A DNA stretch of 64,000 bases from Heterobilharzia americana (taxonomy: Eukaryota; Platyhelminthes; Trematoda; Strigeidida; Schistosomatidae). Numbering within the stretch: the stretch's first letter is position 1; the number at the start of each line of letters is the position of its first letter. Positions 25,318 through 36,984 of this stretch are shown here, one piece after another. Location: the NCBI GenBank assembly GCA_944470555.2, contig OX104134.1, positions 56,721,890-56,785,889 of the forward strand, written 5' to 3'. The translations under genes were made by a program, and so were the position numbers. A model generated the notes under the pieces. That model was not told the DNA's origin. It worked only from the letters and a program-made list of their open reading frames with translations, and searched no databases.

Positions 25318-28249
25318 CGCCTGGTTAACAAGCTCACTAGTTAATACCTGGTCCTAAGCGAGGATGAAGAGTAAAGGCTCGGAATAGGTCTGCTCAGATT
25401 GCAAAAGAGATGAGGAGATATGGCATGGAAGTGCTATGAAGCGGCGGAAGCAAATGGAATGTAAATGGCCTCTCCCAACCGTCAACTGGAGAGTCAACAA
25501 TCTACTCCGATATTGTCTCCAAAACGACAACCACAAGCATACTGAGTTTTAGAGTGGCTATCATGATGTCTCCAAGAACATCGAAGGCTCTCATACAGTG
25601 AGAACCAATCTCCTCCAGCATCGGGATTGTGACAGCAGGATTCATCTCCTCAAAAGGAAGGAAAGTCACAATCATACAATGCTATGCAACGCCTCTACAA
25701 CTAATCCAGATCAAGAGAAGGAGGAATTCAACAGACAACCGCAATCGGTACTGGACACGACCCCATCCCAGTTGGCGACATCAAAATTCTAAAAGGTGGG
25801 CTGACAACAGAGGAAGAGAACACATCATGGGTCGAGAGGCACTCGGTGAAATGAACGAGAATGTAGACCTGTTTGCAGACTTCCGCACATTCAACAAGTT
25901 GGTGATTGGAGGCGGTGTGTACATACATACACAAGGATATTCACAAAACACACACACACACACACACACCAAAAATCAGGTCGACTTCATCTCAATGTGA
26001 AGAAAGTGGAGATGCAGCCTACTGGACACAAGATCAAGAAGGGGAGGAGCAGATATAGGTTCAGACAACTATCTTGTGCAAGGAACCTTTCGAATCAAGT
26101 TGAAAGCCTTCATATCAAGGAAGTCGGTGATAGACCACAGTCCAAGTTGAACACCCAGAACAGAAACTGAACTGAAGGACGAGACTTCAAAGGACATCTT
26201 CACGTCAGCCACCAGAACAAAATGGGAGACGTTGAGCAACATCCCTGAAGGATTGGGCACGGAAGAACACCGGAACTCTTTGAAAGCTGTGTGTGAAGAA
26301 ACCTGCATGATCGTACTAGGAAGGTAAAAGAAACAATAAAAGGAATGGATCTCGACGGACACATGGAAGCTGATAGAGGAGAGGAGGATGGTGAAGCAGA
26401 AGATGAACCAGTGCAAGGATGCACAACGAAAAGAAGAACTGAATACAGCGTATAAAACACTGGACAAAGAAGTGAAGGAGAGTGCACACAAAGACTAAAG
26501 ACACTTCTACGACACATTGGCAAGTGAAGCAGAACAGGCTGCTCGTAGGAGAGACAGAGACCTGACAACATTGTATCAAATAACCGGTTACTGTCTGGGA
26601 TGAGATCAATGAAGATAAAACCAATGAAAGAGAGTGAAGGAAACTTAGTTACCAAAGAGAAGAAACAAAGGAAACAATGGGCTGACCACTTCAAAAAACT
26701 CATGAACGACCACCACCTACAACTCGTCCAGATATACCACCAGCAACAGCAGAACTACCAGTGAACACAAGCCCTCCAACAGAAGCAGAAGTCCTGAGTG
26801 CCATAAAGTTGCTGAAAGCCGAGAAAGCACCAGGACCAGATGGAATTCCGCCAGGAGCATTGAAAACAGATGCAGAGACAACAGCGGACATGTTCACACC
26901 ACTGCTGCAGAAGGATTGTAAGGAAGGAAGGAAAGGTACCTGCCGGTTGATTGGAAGAAGGGCTACCTTCTCAAACTTCCAAAGAAGGGCGACCTAAGTC
27001 TTTGCGAGAACCAAGCAAAATGTTAGGCCGCATCATCCTGGAGAGACCAAAAAATGCTCTCGATTCAAAATTGCGACCGGAACAGGCTGGCTGACTTCAG
27101 GAAGAATAAATCATGTGCGGATCAAACTGCAACGCTACGCTACGCATCGTCATAGAACAGAGTGTACAATGGCAGTCAACTCTCTATCTCAACTTTGAAA
27201 ATACTTTCGACGGCGTCGACCGAGAAGCAATTTGGCAAGCAGTTACTTCAACACTACGGAGTGCCACAAATTTTTATCAACCTCGTTCAGTAGCTACATG
27301 AAAATGCCACATGCCGAGTAAGCCAGGATGGAAAGCTCAGTGATGCCTTCGAAGTGAAGACTGGAGTAAGACAAGGCTGCCGCCCACTACTACCCATGAT
27401 CTTCCTGATTGTGGTGGACTGGACTGGGTCATGCAGCAGACCGTAAGGAGCGAGAAGATGGGCATATGCTGGACCGATGAAAAGACCCTAAAAGATTTGG
27501 ATTTCGCCGATGATGATCTATGTCTAATGTCTTGTCACACAAACTCGAAGATCTACTGGCAAAAATCAACAAGCTGACAGAAGAGGCAGGGTAGCGACGA
27601 CCGGACTTCCTTCACGTGAACGTAGAGAAGACGGAGGTGATGAAGATACCCAACCAACAACAGCATCAACGCCAAGCACCAATCACCATCAACGGGAGAA
27701 ACTTAAACGAAGCAGTCTCTTTCACCTACCTAGGCAGCATCGTTTCAACCACAGGTAGCGGCACAGACGAGGATGTCAAAACTAGGGTCGGGAGAGCAAG
27801 ACAGGCCTTCACTAACCTGAAATCAGTGTAGAGATCTACTGCACTCAGTGTAAAGAACAAGATCCGGATTTTCAACACTAATTAAGCCAAGTTACCGCTG
27901 CTATATGGTTCAGAAACTTGGCACATCACGAGAAGCACTTCCAACAAACTATAGAGATTCATCAACAGCTGCCTACGCTCAATACTGAAGATCACATAGA
28001 TTACCGGAAAGAATAAGCAACAAGGTTCTCTGGCCTGCTGACGAACCAACCAAGAACCCATCGCCCAACAAATATGCAGAAAAAAGTGGAGATGGATTGC
28101 ATTGGGCACACAATGAGAAGGCCGATCGGGGACATCACGCGCCAGGCCCTTAAGTGGAATCCAAAGGGGAAACGACGAGTTGAGCGTCCGAGGGCGACAT
28201 GAAGGAGATGGTGTGAAGAAGAAATGAAAGCTTGTGGGTAGACGTGGAG
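25318..28249 (+). mobile_element. RTE-clade retrotransposon, copy D (subfamily 2, decayed, 3' end missing)
   Basis: It begins with the family leader (CGCCTGGTTAACAAG at 25318), then a strongly damaged EN and RT. Recognisable pieces include LLKAEKAPGPDGIPP near 26808-26850, a broken FADDDLCLMS near 27497-27530 and YLGSIVSTTGSGTDED near 27730-27770. It shares with copy F a subfamily-specific CA repeat, replaced EN residues and KAEKAPGPDG where A-C-E have KCGKAAGSDG. The in-frame TAA at 26496-26498 is the same as in A, C, E and F. The last 110 bp or so of the element, including the tail, are absent: after GTGGAGCC at about 28249 the sequence restarts at an internal position. Confidence 0.9.
25947..25970. 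repeat. (CA)n microsatellite within the EN region of copy D
   Basis: A CA run replaces sequence coding for the ATWISPDGHTKNQ stretch in copy B. The equivalent run (complement) is in copy F near 48955-48974, so the repeat was carried by the copied template. Confidence 0.85.
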
Positions 28250-30557
28250 CCTACTGGACACAAGATCAAGAAGGGGAGGAGCAGATATAGGTTCAGACAA
28301 CTATCTTGTGCAAGGAACCTTTCGAATCAAGTTGAAAGCCTTCATATCAAGGAAGTCGGTGATAGACCACAGTCCAAGTTGAACACCCAGAACAGAAACT
28401 GAACTGAAGGACGAGACTTCAAAGGACATCTTCACGTCAGCCACCAGAACAAAATGGGAGACGTTGAGCAACATCCCTGAAGGATTGGGCACGGAAGAAC
28501 ACCGGAACTCTTGAAAGCTGTGTGTGAAGAAACCTGCATGATCGTACTAGGAAGGTAAAGGAAACAATACAAGGAATGGATCTCGACGGACACATGGAAG
28601 CTGATAGAGGAGAGGAGGATGGTGAAGCAGAAAATAAACCAGATCAGTGCAGGGGTGAACAACGACAAGAGGAACTGAACACAACACATAGAACACTGAA
28701 CAAAGAAGTGAAGAAGAGTGCACACAAAGACTAAAGACACTTCTACGACACATTGACAAGTGAAGCAGAACAGGCTGCTCGTAGGAGAGACAGAGACCTG
28801 ACAATATTGTATCAAATAACCAGGTTACTATCTGGGATGAGATCAATGAAGATAAAACCAATGAAAGATGATGAAGGAAATCTAATTACCAGAGAAGAGG
28901 AACAAAGGAAACAACGGGCCGACCACTTCAAAAAGCTCTTGAATCGACCACCACCACCACCTGCACTTCGTCCAGAAATATCACCTGCAGCCACAGACCT
29001 TCAAGTGAACATACATTCTCTAACAAAAGTCGACGTCCTGAGCACCATAAAGCTACTGAAATGCGGGAAAGCAGCAGGATCAGATGGAATCCCGCCAGAA
29101 GCACTGAGAACAGACGCAGAGACAACAGCGGACATGATGACACCACACCACTATTGCAGAAGGTGTGCAAGGAAGGGAAGGTACCTGTCAGTTGATTGGA
29201 AGAAGGGTTACCTGGTCAAACTGCCGAAGAAGGGCGACCTAAGTCTTTGCAAGAACTGACACGGAATCACTCTCCTGTCCACCCAGAGCAAGCAAAATAT
29301 TAAGCCGCATCATCCTGGAGAGACTAAAGGATGCACTGGATTCAAAACTACGACCGGAACAGGCTGGCTGGCTGGCTGGCTGGCTGGATTCAGGAAGTAC
29401 AAATCATGTGCGTATCAAATTGTAACGCTACACTACACATCATCATAGAACAGAGTATAAAATAACAGTCAACCCTCTACCTCAACTTTATCGACTTTGA
29501 GAAGGCCTTTGACAGGGTTGACCGAGTGGTAATTTGGAAACTGCTTCACTACTACGGAGTACCGCAAACCTTTATCAGCCTCATTCAACAACTATATGAA
29601 GATGCCACATGCCAAGTAATTCACAATGGGAAGCCCAGTGATGCTTTTGAAGTGAAGAGAGGGAGGAGTGAAACAAGGTTGCCTACTATCACCCATGATA
29701 TTCCTGATTGTGGTCGACTCGACTGGATCATGCAGCAAACAGCGGGGAGCTGTGAGAAGAGGGGGATACGCTGGACGACGGAAAAGAACCTAGAAGACTT
29801 GGGTTTCGCCGATGACTTGTGTCTGATGTCACACAAACTTGAAGATCTACAGGCGAAAACTAACAAGTTGGCAGAAGAGGCGAGGCAGCAAAGGGAGACG
29901 GGACTTCGAGTGAATATAGAGAAGACAGAAGTGATGAAGATACCGCACCAACAACTCCAACAACAACAACAAACTCCAATCACCATCAAGGGGAGAAATT
30001 TAAAGGAAGTAACCTCCTTCACCTATCTAGGCAGCACTGTTTCAACTACAGGCGGCGGTGGCACAGACCAAGACGTCAAAGCAGTCAGGATGGGAAGAGC
30101 AAGACAGGCGTTCATTAGCCTGAAACTAGTGTGGAGATCTTCTGCACTCAGCACAAAGAACAAGATCCGGATTTTCAACACCAACGTCAAGTCAGTGCTT
30201 CTGTTTGGTTCAGAGACTTGGCACGTCACAAAAGGGATTTCCAATAAACTACAGACATTCATGAACAACTGCCTACGCTGGCTCGTTACTGAAAATCAGA
30301 TGGCCAGAATACCAAGAATAAGCAACAAGGAACTCTGGCCGGGCAACGAACCAACCAAGAATCTATCACCCAACAAATATGCAGTGGAAGAAGGTGGAAA
30401 TGGATTGGGCATGCACTGAGAAGGCCGACTGGGGACATCACGCGTCAGGCCAGTTGCTCGAGTGGAATCCCCATGGGAAGCGACGAGTTGGACGTCCGAG
30501 GTGAGGGTGACATGGAGGAGATCGTGCGAGTAGGAAATGAGAGCTTGTGGGCTGTCG
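28250..30557 (+). mobile_element. RTE copy E, mosaic of subfamily 2 and A-type sequence
   Basis: Positions 28250 to about 28620 repeat copy D from 26018 on, with small indels. Within the shared block GAGGATGGTGAAGCAGAA the sequence switches to A-type (AAATAAACCAGATCAGTGCAGG) and follows copy A from about 975 to 2868. The 297-residue open frame at 29526-30419 is identical to that of copy A, including the RSETR frameshift region, FADDLCLMSH near 29805-29835 and the Gln-rich LQQQQQTP stretch. It has the TAA at 28732-28734 and the CTGG expansion at 29364-29387. The alignment to copy A stops near 30557 after GGGCTGTCGT. Confidence 0.9.
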
Positions 30558-31301
30558 TTGAGGATATAACTTTATGAAATGCATGTGAGAGACAAGTAGA
30601 AGCAGGATTAGGTAGAAAAGTTTTCATTTTGTGATTCTAAGGCTACTAAGAGAAATGGTACCGACAGTCATTAAGTCATGAACAACATCATCCTAATGAT
30701 AAATGAGGTTGAGTCTGTGTTACGCATTTACGTCTCTTGTAAGAATATTCATCTCCTATCTCTCTCTTTCTCTTTCATACATGTTTAATTTATATTTTTC
30801 AGACAGCGGATAAAGTCACATGTCTTTTTTTGCCTAGTGGTACCCAACCTAAAAGGCCTATTCATCTGACTAACCTGTATCTAACCTTATTGAAGCAGCG
30901 AAGTGATCGATTTAATTCGTTCTGTACTCCGGACTAGACAATATGAGACTGGCTGATTTCTAGTGACCAATCGAGGCACAAATAGCTCAGTAGTAACGTT
31001 GCTAACTATAACACTGGATGACACAGGTTTAGATTTCACAGAAGACATAAGTTCTTTCGAGGTTGCATATATGACTTGCTGATGAGGGTCAACATGTACG
31101 TAACCTAGACTTCTTGTAGATTGCCTCCGACCAACTAACATTTATTCAAATTCTGCGTATTTCAATATGTTTGACTTATTCTTGCCTGGTTGAATAGAAT
31201 TACTATTCATCTCTTCACTCATATATTTGGGTTGGAGGTTATTGGCAACAACTACTTTTCAAACATGATCATTGAGTAAGCTGGCGCTCATGAAATCAGA
31301 T
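30558..31301. other. Unrelated 0.74-kb block interrupting the RTE 3' end
   Basis: It separates copy E from an RTE 3' terminus. Relative to copy A the two sides miss only about 33 bp, so this could be an insertion with a small deletion, or filler between two unrelated fragments. It contains a pyrimidine-rich CTCTCTCTTTC tract near 30760-30772 and a tRNA-like repeat at 30965-31140. No protein gene is supported. Confidence 0.55.
30965..31140 (+). repeat. tRNA-like (SINE-type) repeat candidate, distinct from Smα
   Basis: AATAGCTCAGTAGTAACG near 30980 resembles a pol III A box, and GGTTTAGATTTC near 31026 a degenerate B box, with tRNA-like spacing. No matching second copy was found in this window, so it is not shown to be dispersed. 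CTGATGAG at 31080-31087 looks like a hammerhead core, but no second GAAA core follows. Confidence 0.3.
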
Positions 31302-31376
31302 TGGAATGGAGACGTGCTACTGAAACCCTATGTTCCATTAGGAACCCAAGGGACAAATAATAATAATAATAAATAA
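31302..31376 (+). mobile_element. Orphan RTE 3' terminus
   Basis: TGGAATGGAGACGTGCTACT, then a match to the last coding residues of the family, GGAACCCAAGGGAC and a (AAT)n tail near 31353-31376. It is compatible with the missing 3' end of copy E, displaced by the 30558-31301 block. Confidence 0.8.
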
Positions 31377-31559
31377 CCCCTCTTTGTTATCTTTCGACCT
31401 TTACATCATCAACTAGAAACATTATAATTATAACCACCATTATTAATTAGTATTTCAACCCCGCGTTATTTAAGTTAAATCTTCCTCACGAATTACAGTC
31501 TTTAAATATCATGTATGTACGAATGTACATCTTGAGAAAAAAATTGAAAAGAGGCATCT

Positions 31560-31830
31560 TCTCTGAATATCTTGGTTTTGATCAGAGTAGCAAACAAACC
31601 GACAAAATCACTACGTAAAATGTTGTACAAACCAAAAGATCCACTATCGAAAGAATACAAGACAGATATAATCTATAAAATCAATTGAAAAATTATGAAG
31701 AGCATTATGTTGACTAGCCTAGCCAACGGATTGCTCAAAAAATTCACGAACATTAACTAGCAGTAAAACGACATGAAGCGATCTCCTTAGTTTCAGTGCA
31801 TGCAGGCGATCATTATCATAAAATTGACAA
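31560..31830 (+). pseudogene. Penelope-like GIY-YIG fragment, diverged
   Basis: In one frame with three stops it reads VANKPTKSLRKMLYKPKD, then TDIIYKIN, then IHEH and LAVKRHEAISLVSVHAGDH. This aligns residue by residue with EPTNSLQTLLYRPKD, IIYKIN, LHEH, LAIKHHDISSLISMHVDNY of the 14.1-14.4 kb copy. The Cys pair after IIYKIN and the Y-I-G part are lost. An old, dead fragment. Confidence 0.8.
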
Positions 31831-32294
31831 GGAGAATATGGGAATCCTACAAACAGCAAGTTCAAAAGCTGCAAGAGAATTGCCAGAAGCACGGTGTTCA
31901 AATGAAATATCAATCAACAGACACGTGTATATAAACCCAATCTATAGTCTACATAGGAAGAAAGCAGTCATCCACCAACCACTGGTAAATCGACCAGACA
32001 AAACAATAATGATCCACTGCGTCATAACAATAAACAGCCCAATTTCACTCCAACAAAGAATATTTACTGACGTGAATAAAGGGAATTTGTGGTCAAAGCG
32101 GTAAAGGTGTGATAAAAAATTTCTCCGCCAACTTACAATTGGACAACATACAGGATCAATAGAAATATAATCTAAATGTTCGTGTATTATTTGAATGTGT
32201 CTCACCGTTTTATGAATTTAGTGCTAAAGATGTTATTAAGCCTAATGATAAAACTCTCATGGCAAATTACCAAAGCTCAAACAACGTTAAACCA
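31831..32294. other. Spacer between Penelope and RTE fragments, no gene seen
   Basis: Open frames on both strands (31796-32104 plus, 31942-32205 minus) overlap each other and show no recognisable motif. Confidence 0.45.
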
Positions 32295-33306
32295 CCACGA
32301 TGCACCCTCAAGTAGGTCTTAAACCTGCCTGGTTTTCTCGAGTTTGCCCTTCTCGAGCTCCATTTAGACGGTGTCAGCTGAACACTAAGATTTTGGACAC
32401 AATACCAGTCAAACAAATCCCCCTATGGTTGTCACAGGAAGATTCCTCTCCCTTCTTATAGACCGGGATGGTCAGATAAGTACACCAGTATGACAATACT
32501 TGCTCTGATTCTCATACACTACTCAGTACCTCCGTCACTTTATTCAGCAATTTCCTACTTTCATTCTTGAAATCTTCAGGTGGCAAACTGTCAGGCCCTG
32601 CTGCTTTGGGTTCTTTCAGGTTTAATACAACCTTCTGAGCTTCAAATAGAGTTGGAAGACCAACATCCACTCCACATTCAGGTTCACGCTGGATGTTGAA
32701 CTGCTGCAGCGTTGCTGAGAGACAGTTGGACTGTGCTTCAGAGTGCCTTGCCCATCGTTTTAGCTGCCTGTCCTGGAAGATTATCAGCGTCCCATCTTTT
32801 TCGGTGATGGTTTCACCAACCATCATTCTCTCCCTGCAATAATCCTTAATAAGCCTATATAGTTACAGAGTGTTACACATCGCTGATGCCTTCTCGACTT
32901 CTCTCGTTTTCGTCACCCACCATTGCTGGCGATCACTGAGAAGGGCTGGTCAGTTTTTGCATATGCTTCTTTCGCTCTTCACCAGAGTCAAACCAAACTG
33001 GTAGAATTAGTCCTCTCGTATTAATTAGTTTGGATGAAGTTGCGGCAATCCAATGACGCTTGGTACAGCGGACCCAATATCACTTCAGGTATCCTCAGGA
33101 TGAGCATTCCTGTCACTTTTAGATAAATACTCAGCTAAACCCTCCCTAGATACGTACTTGGCCTCCTCATACTCCAATCGACAATAAACAGGCTCCACTA
33201 TTGCCCGTTTCCTGAAACCAGTCAGGCACAGACATATACGAGCCCGTACTTGTACGTGATCAGAGCCAAACTGGTTTCCCAAAAGAAGGCAGTGGTACAC
33301 TTCCAT
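32295..33306 (-). pseudogene. Second RTE-family retrotransposon, EN end and RT start fragment
   Basis: Minus strand. EN C-terminal part: FGSDHVQVRARICLCLTG near 33270-33215, containing the SDH catalytic box. Linker and start of RT: RQLKRWARHSEAQSN near 32768-32725, VGLPTLFEAQKVVLNLKEP near 32668-32612, KAAGPDSLPPEDFKNE near 32612-32565. RT motifs continue as PVYKKGEESSCDNHRGI near 32470-32420 and RENQAGLRPT near 32340-32310. Stops and small indels break the frame. It supplies the upstream half of the kind of element whose C-terminal half is at 24400-25317, on the same strand and in the right order. Confidence 0.82.
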
Positions 33307-34039
33307 CTTATCATTATTTTAATTATAAGATCACACTTCGGTATTTGTTTCTACTTGTCTTATGAGTTTCTGCCATTTTGATTTCACTTTTGTATTTCTT
33401 TGTTCATATACGTGCTACCTCGCTAAATGGTAGATGGTAGAAAATGTAGCTACTTGAGCCGTTACTTAGTAATTCCGACTCCTATTCTGTTGGCTACTGA
33501 CTAATTCATGGTCATAAAATAATGAATCACACTTTATTCTGAATGTACTAAGCAAACATTATACAAACATGTGTTTGAATACTTTAAAAAGAAGTGTTTA
33601 CTATTCATAGATGAGTAGTGAGTGTCTTCACTGTTGCCTTGTTTGCATTGATTGAAAGAAACTAATCTTGAGTTAAATAAAGGTTTGATAAATGCTTTTT
33701 CTAATATAATCGTCACAAATAATATCGCTACTGTTAAGCGATGGTTTGGTAACATTTCTCAAAATTGCTGCATGATGAAAAAACGGCTAAAATACCTCAG
33801 AGAATAATTTTTAATCACGAATGTGTAATCAAAAGATCTGAACTGAATTCGCTTATATCTGAAGTATCAAACCAATCTGATTAGGGAATGATAACGAACA
33901 CCCCATAAATATATACATCTATTTTTTAAAAATGCAGTATTTTTTTTAACTATAGTCAACCAGCTTGGCTTCCTTTTTCTAAATTACTTAAGCACACTAA
34001 CAAAAATAGTTTTTAGTGTTATTCCTTGTATCCTGTATC
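33307..34039. other. Intergenic, no gene seen
   Basis: No supported gene or repeat. Short T runs only. Confidence 0.5.
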
Positions 34040-34081
34040 CTGGATTCCACTACTAGCCACTACCCATCATTACTATAAATA
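34040..34081 (+). mobile_element. Smα-like SINE fragment starting at the ribozyme cut position
   Basis: CTGGATTCCACTACTAGCCA and following bases match the part of the SINE directly downstream of the hammerhead cleavage position. Nothing upstream of that point matches (no GAAA, no CTGANGA). Confidence 0.6.
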
Positions 34082-35364
34082 GTTTTTGGTAACAAATCAC
34101 TCGTAAGAATGCTTGTCACCATAATCTTATGAGGCGTATGTAGTATCAAAGTCTATGAATGTCTAATGAAAGTCAACAATTCCCCTTTCTGTATGATTGT
34201 ATTCCTATCTGTTATAAATTGACAACTGAGTAATACCAACCCTAGTGTTTTGTACTCTGAATGTAATTTCAGACCATAAGTAACACACTGTCATCAAGTG
34301 TATATATGAGTTATGTCGTTAGACTGAAAACAATTGATGAGAATAACTAGATTTAAGTTTAGTGTTCCAATATGCATCATCATGTAGCTAAGATGAATTT
34401 ACTGCCGTCCTGAGATTCCGAACCTCATTAGTTCTCAAGAAACTCAGGAAGATGAACAGATTAAAATTTTGGTGGAGATAAGCAACCAAAAATACAACAT
34501 TCAGAAAACAAAAATAATAATTCCTTCGTCATTTGAAGAGAACTTCTCTACTTTGATACAACAACCTTCATCGACTACGTTTCATTTAGAAGCTAAGGGA
34601 AATGCCCGAGTAAACCAAGTTTGTTTGTTTCTAAATAAAGTTGACTGTTTCGAAAACTGGTACTTTCGTACCTACAGAACTCATAATATTAAATTTATCA
34701 TGTTTATCTAAGAGATTGATTCAACCCAGCTCTCGAAATAATCTAAATATGCTTTCTAAGGCCTTTGGTATTTGCATATCCCTGACAGAAAACCTTAAAG
34801 TATTCCGTTAGGATTTCATACCTCATGACATTGCAATAGTAAATTGTTTATTTCGAATGCTCTTATAACATGGGAATCGTCAAGACTGAATAACTTCAAT
34901 ATTTATTATCAATAAGGTTGTTGATAAGAACACAAATTCACTGTTGAACATTTCAACTAAACATCGTCATCTGATCCAGTAGATCAGTAGAAATTTGCCT
35001 TTATTTATGAACTGTCATACGTAACTTCCTTACTAAAGAGAATTGGCGACATACAATTCTAGGCTGTTGTAAATTAGGCTGTAACGCAAATATAGTACTT
35101 TCATGCTTTGTGTCATTTCTGAATAACAACTATATTCTTCCAAATGCGTTAGTCAGATCATTCATGATTGTTAATCAGCATCTAAAATAACAATTTCGAC
35201 AATAATAATTTATTTCACTCATCTATCATGCCCCATGAATATTTCAAAAACGGTTTTGTTTAGTCCTTAATCAAACAATCCTCAAAATTTTCAAATCTTC
35301 ATGCACTGAGAAAGTAAAAAGCAGTTAAATTCATGAATAAAATAAGTTTTCTAACCGCTTTTGA
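34082..35364. other. Intergenic, no gene seen
   Basis: The open frame at 34469-34711 has no recognisable motif and is not called. Confidence 0.45.
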
Positions 35365-35625
35365 AAAGACAACTTGAATTATTTGAAACTGTCTAACTCA
35401 ACCGAGTTATCAATCGTCCCTACAGGTAATATCATCAATGGGAACGCTGGACCGTCCACATATTCTCAGTTTTATGGTATAGTGTGCAACATGACTAACT
35501 CTAAGAATGTTTGCAAATATATAGAAGTTAGACATTACACATTTTTAGATAATAACTTAATTTTGATCAGAAAAAAATGTGGACATACCTATTGTTCATT
35601 TGATAGAACTTGTTTTGTAACGTAA
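35365..35625 (+). CDS. Candidate 3'-terminal exon of a Cys-containing protein
   Basis: An open stretch follows an acceptor-like TTTTGAAAAG at about 35361-35368 and runs to TAA at 35623-35625. It has no ATG at its start, so it could only be a downstream exon. It encodes about 85 residues, with five Cys in the C-terminal half (VCNMTNSKNVCKY, KKCGHTYC, RTCFVT) and one N-glycosylation sequon (NMT). A canonical AATAAA lies only 20 bp past the stop. The combination of Cys spacing, stop and poly(A) signal is gene-like, but no upstream exon or family was recognised and chance is a real alternative. Confidence 0.28.
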   Translation, partial: KDNLNYLKLSNSTELSIVPTGNIINGNAGPSTYSQFYGIVCNMTNSKNVCKYIEVRHYTFLDNNLILIRKKCGHTYCSFDRTCFVT

Positions 35626-35644
35626 AACAGCAGTAAATTATGCA

Positions 35645-35650
35645 AATAAA
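35645..35650 (+). terminator. Poly(A) signal AATAAA after candidate exon
   Basis: Canonical hexamer 20 bp after the stop of the candidate exon at 35365-35625. In DNA this AT-rich the hexamer also occurs by chance. Confidence 0.3.
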
Positions 35651-36984
35651 GATAAATACAGATACATATATTCTGCTTTTTGAAGAGTATATGATGTAAC
35701 AGGTTTTATCGGGGGAAAAATAGAAATTTTCGAATTTTATATTTATGATGTATGTTTTTCAGTTGACACTTTGACAATTGTCTATTGAGTTAAGGTATTG
35801 GTTGATCATATGCACCAAAATATTTGCAAATGCATTAGTTTAAAGTTTGTTTACACGCACAGAAATTATTCCTGCTTCAGACCATATATCATGTTATATT
35901 CACTCTATCAGAACGTCTTCACCCATGCGGACAGTAACGCAGAATACCCATAAATTTAACGTTACACGTGATCATACTGATACATTTCTTGGACTTTTTC
36001 AACCTAACTAGCTATCGTATAGATAGAACAACAGATTTTCTTCTGCCCTCAAACTCTAAACCGTAGACTAGCTTTAAGTAGGCTAGATAGTAGGGTAGTA
36101 TACTTAACAGGAAATTTGTTACAACTAAGTTTTGACACGATTAATATCACACAAAATATCTAATACCCCACTACAATTTTTAACTTTGTATTTGCTTCAA
36201 ACTTAGAAGTGACCTAATCAGCTACAGTCACTTTTGAAATGTAATATTAGTCTCACCGTAACTAAAAAAGTTTGCGCAAATGATGAACAATATAGACAGT
36301 ATAAGTACCCAAGTAATGCAAAGCAACAAATATATCCACACATGTCATTGGAGAAACTCAGTCTCACCCGTTGATGAGTATGCAGACGAAGTCATTACTT
36401 TTCTCTGGAAATTAACAACAAAGTCGATGCCCATCAAATTCTACGCCAGAAAATCACAAAAGGAACCATAATTAAAGTCAGTTGCAAATGTTAATAAATG
36501 CAATACCAAATAAGAGAAGTGTTCTCCAACTACACTGACAGCTTTGAAGGATGAATAGTTATTGCCCATAAAAATCCAGCATAGTGTTTTATACAAGTGA
36601 ATTTAAACGCACGGTTTGCACAAACAAATTTCACAACAGTCTAGGTGGTACGTCCCACAAGTTTTGCTTTCAATTGCATTTTAACTAAACATTTCCTAGC
36701 GTCTTCTATGCAGCTTAGATATAAAGCTTGTGAACTTCGGTTGAGTAGGTGGTTTAGTTAGGCAACTATGAAGCGTCTTAATAACATATCTCAAATCCGA
36801 TCAATTCTTCCATTAATGGTTGTCGTATCTGGACCTAAATAGCGATTTCTTCTGAATTTAGGGGTTTGTGGGGATTAAGAGATTTTTCAACCTGGTAATT
36901 TCTTCAGTGATGACTTATTTTTCTTGCCAGTCTGTCACCTGAATGTTCACGAATAAATCATTCGATGTTTGCAATACAAACGAA
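35651..36984. other. Intergenic, no gene seen
   Basis: No supported feature. The frame at 36280-36471 has no recognisable motif. Confidence 0.45.

Noticed and set aside
1676..29387. CTGG runs as CRISPR-like or satellite arrays
   Set aside because: Simple microsatellites of about six units inside retroelement copies, with no spacers.
31080..31100. CTGATGAG resembling a hammerhead core outside the SINEs
   Set aside because: No paired stem II followed by GAAA, and no matching stem I strands.
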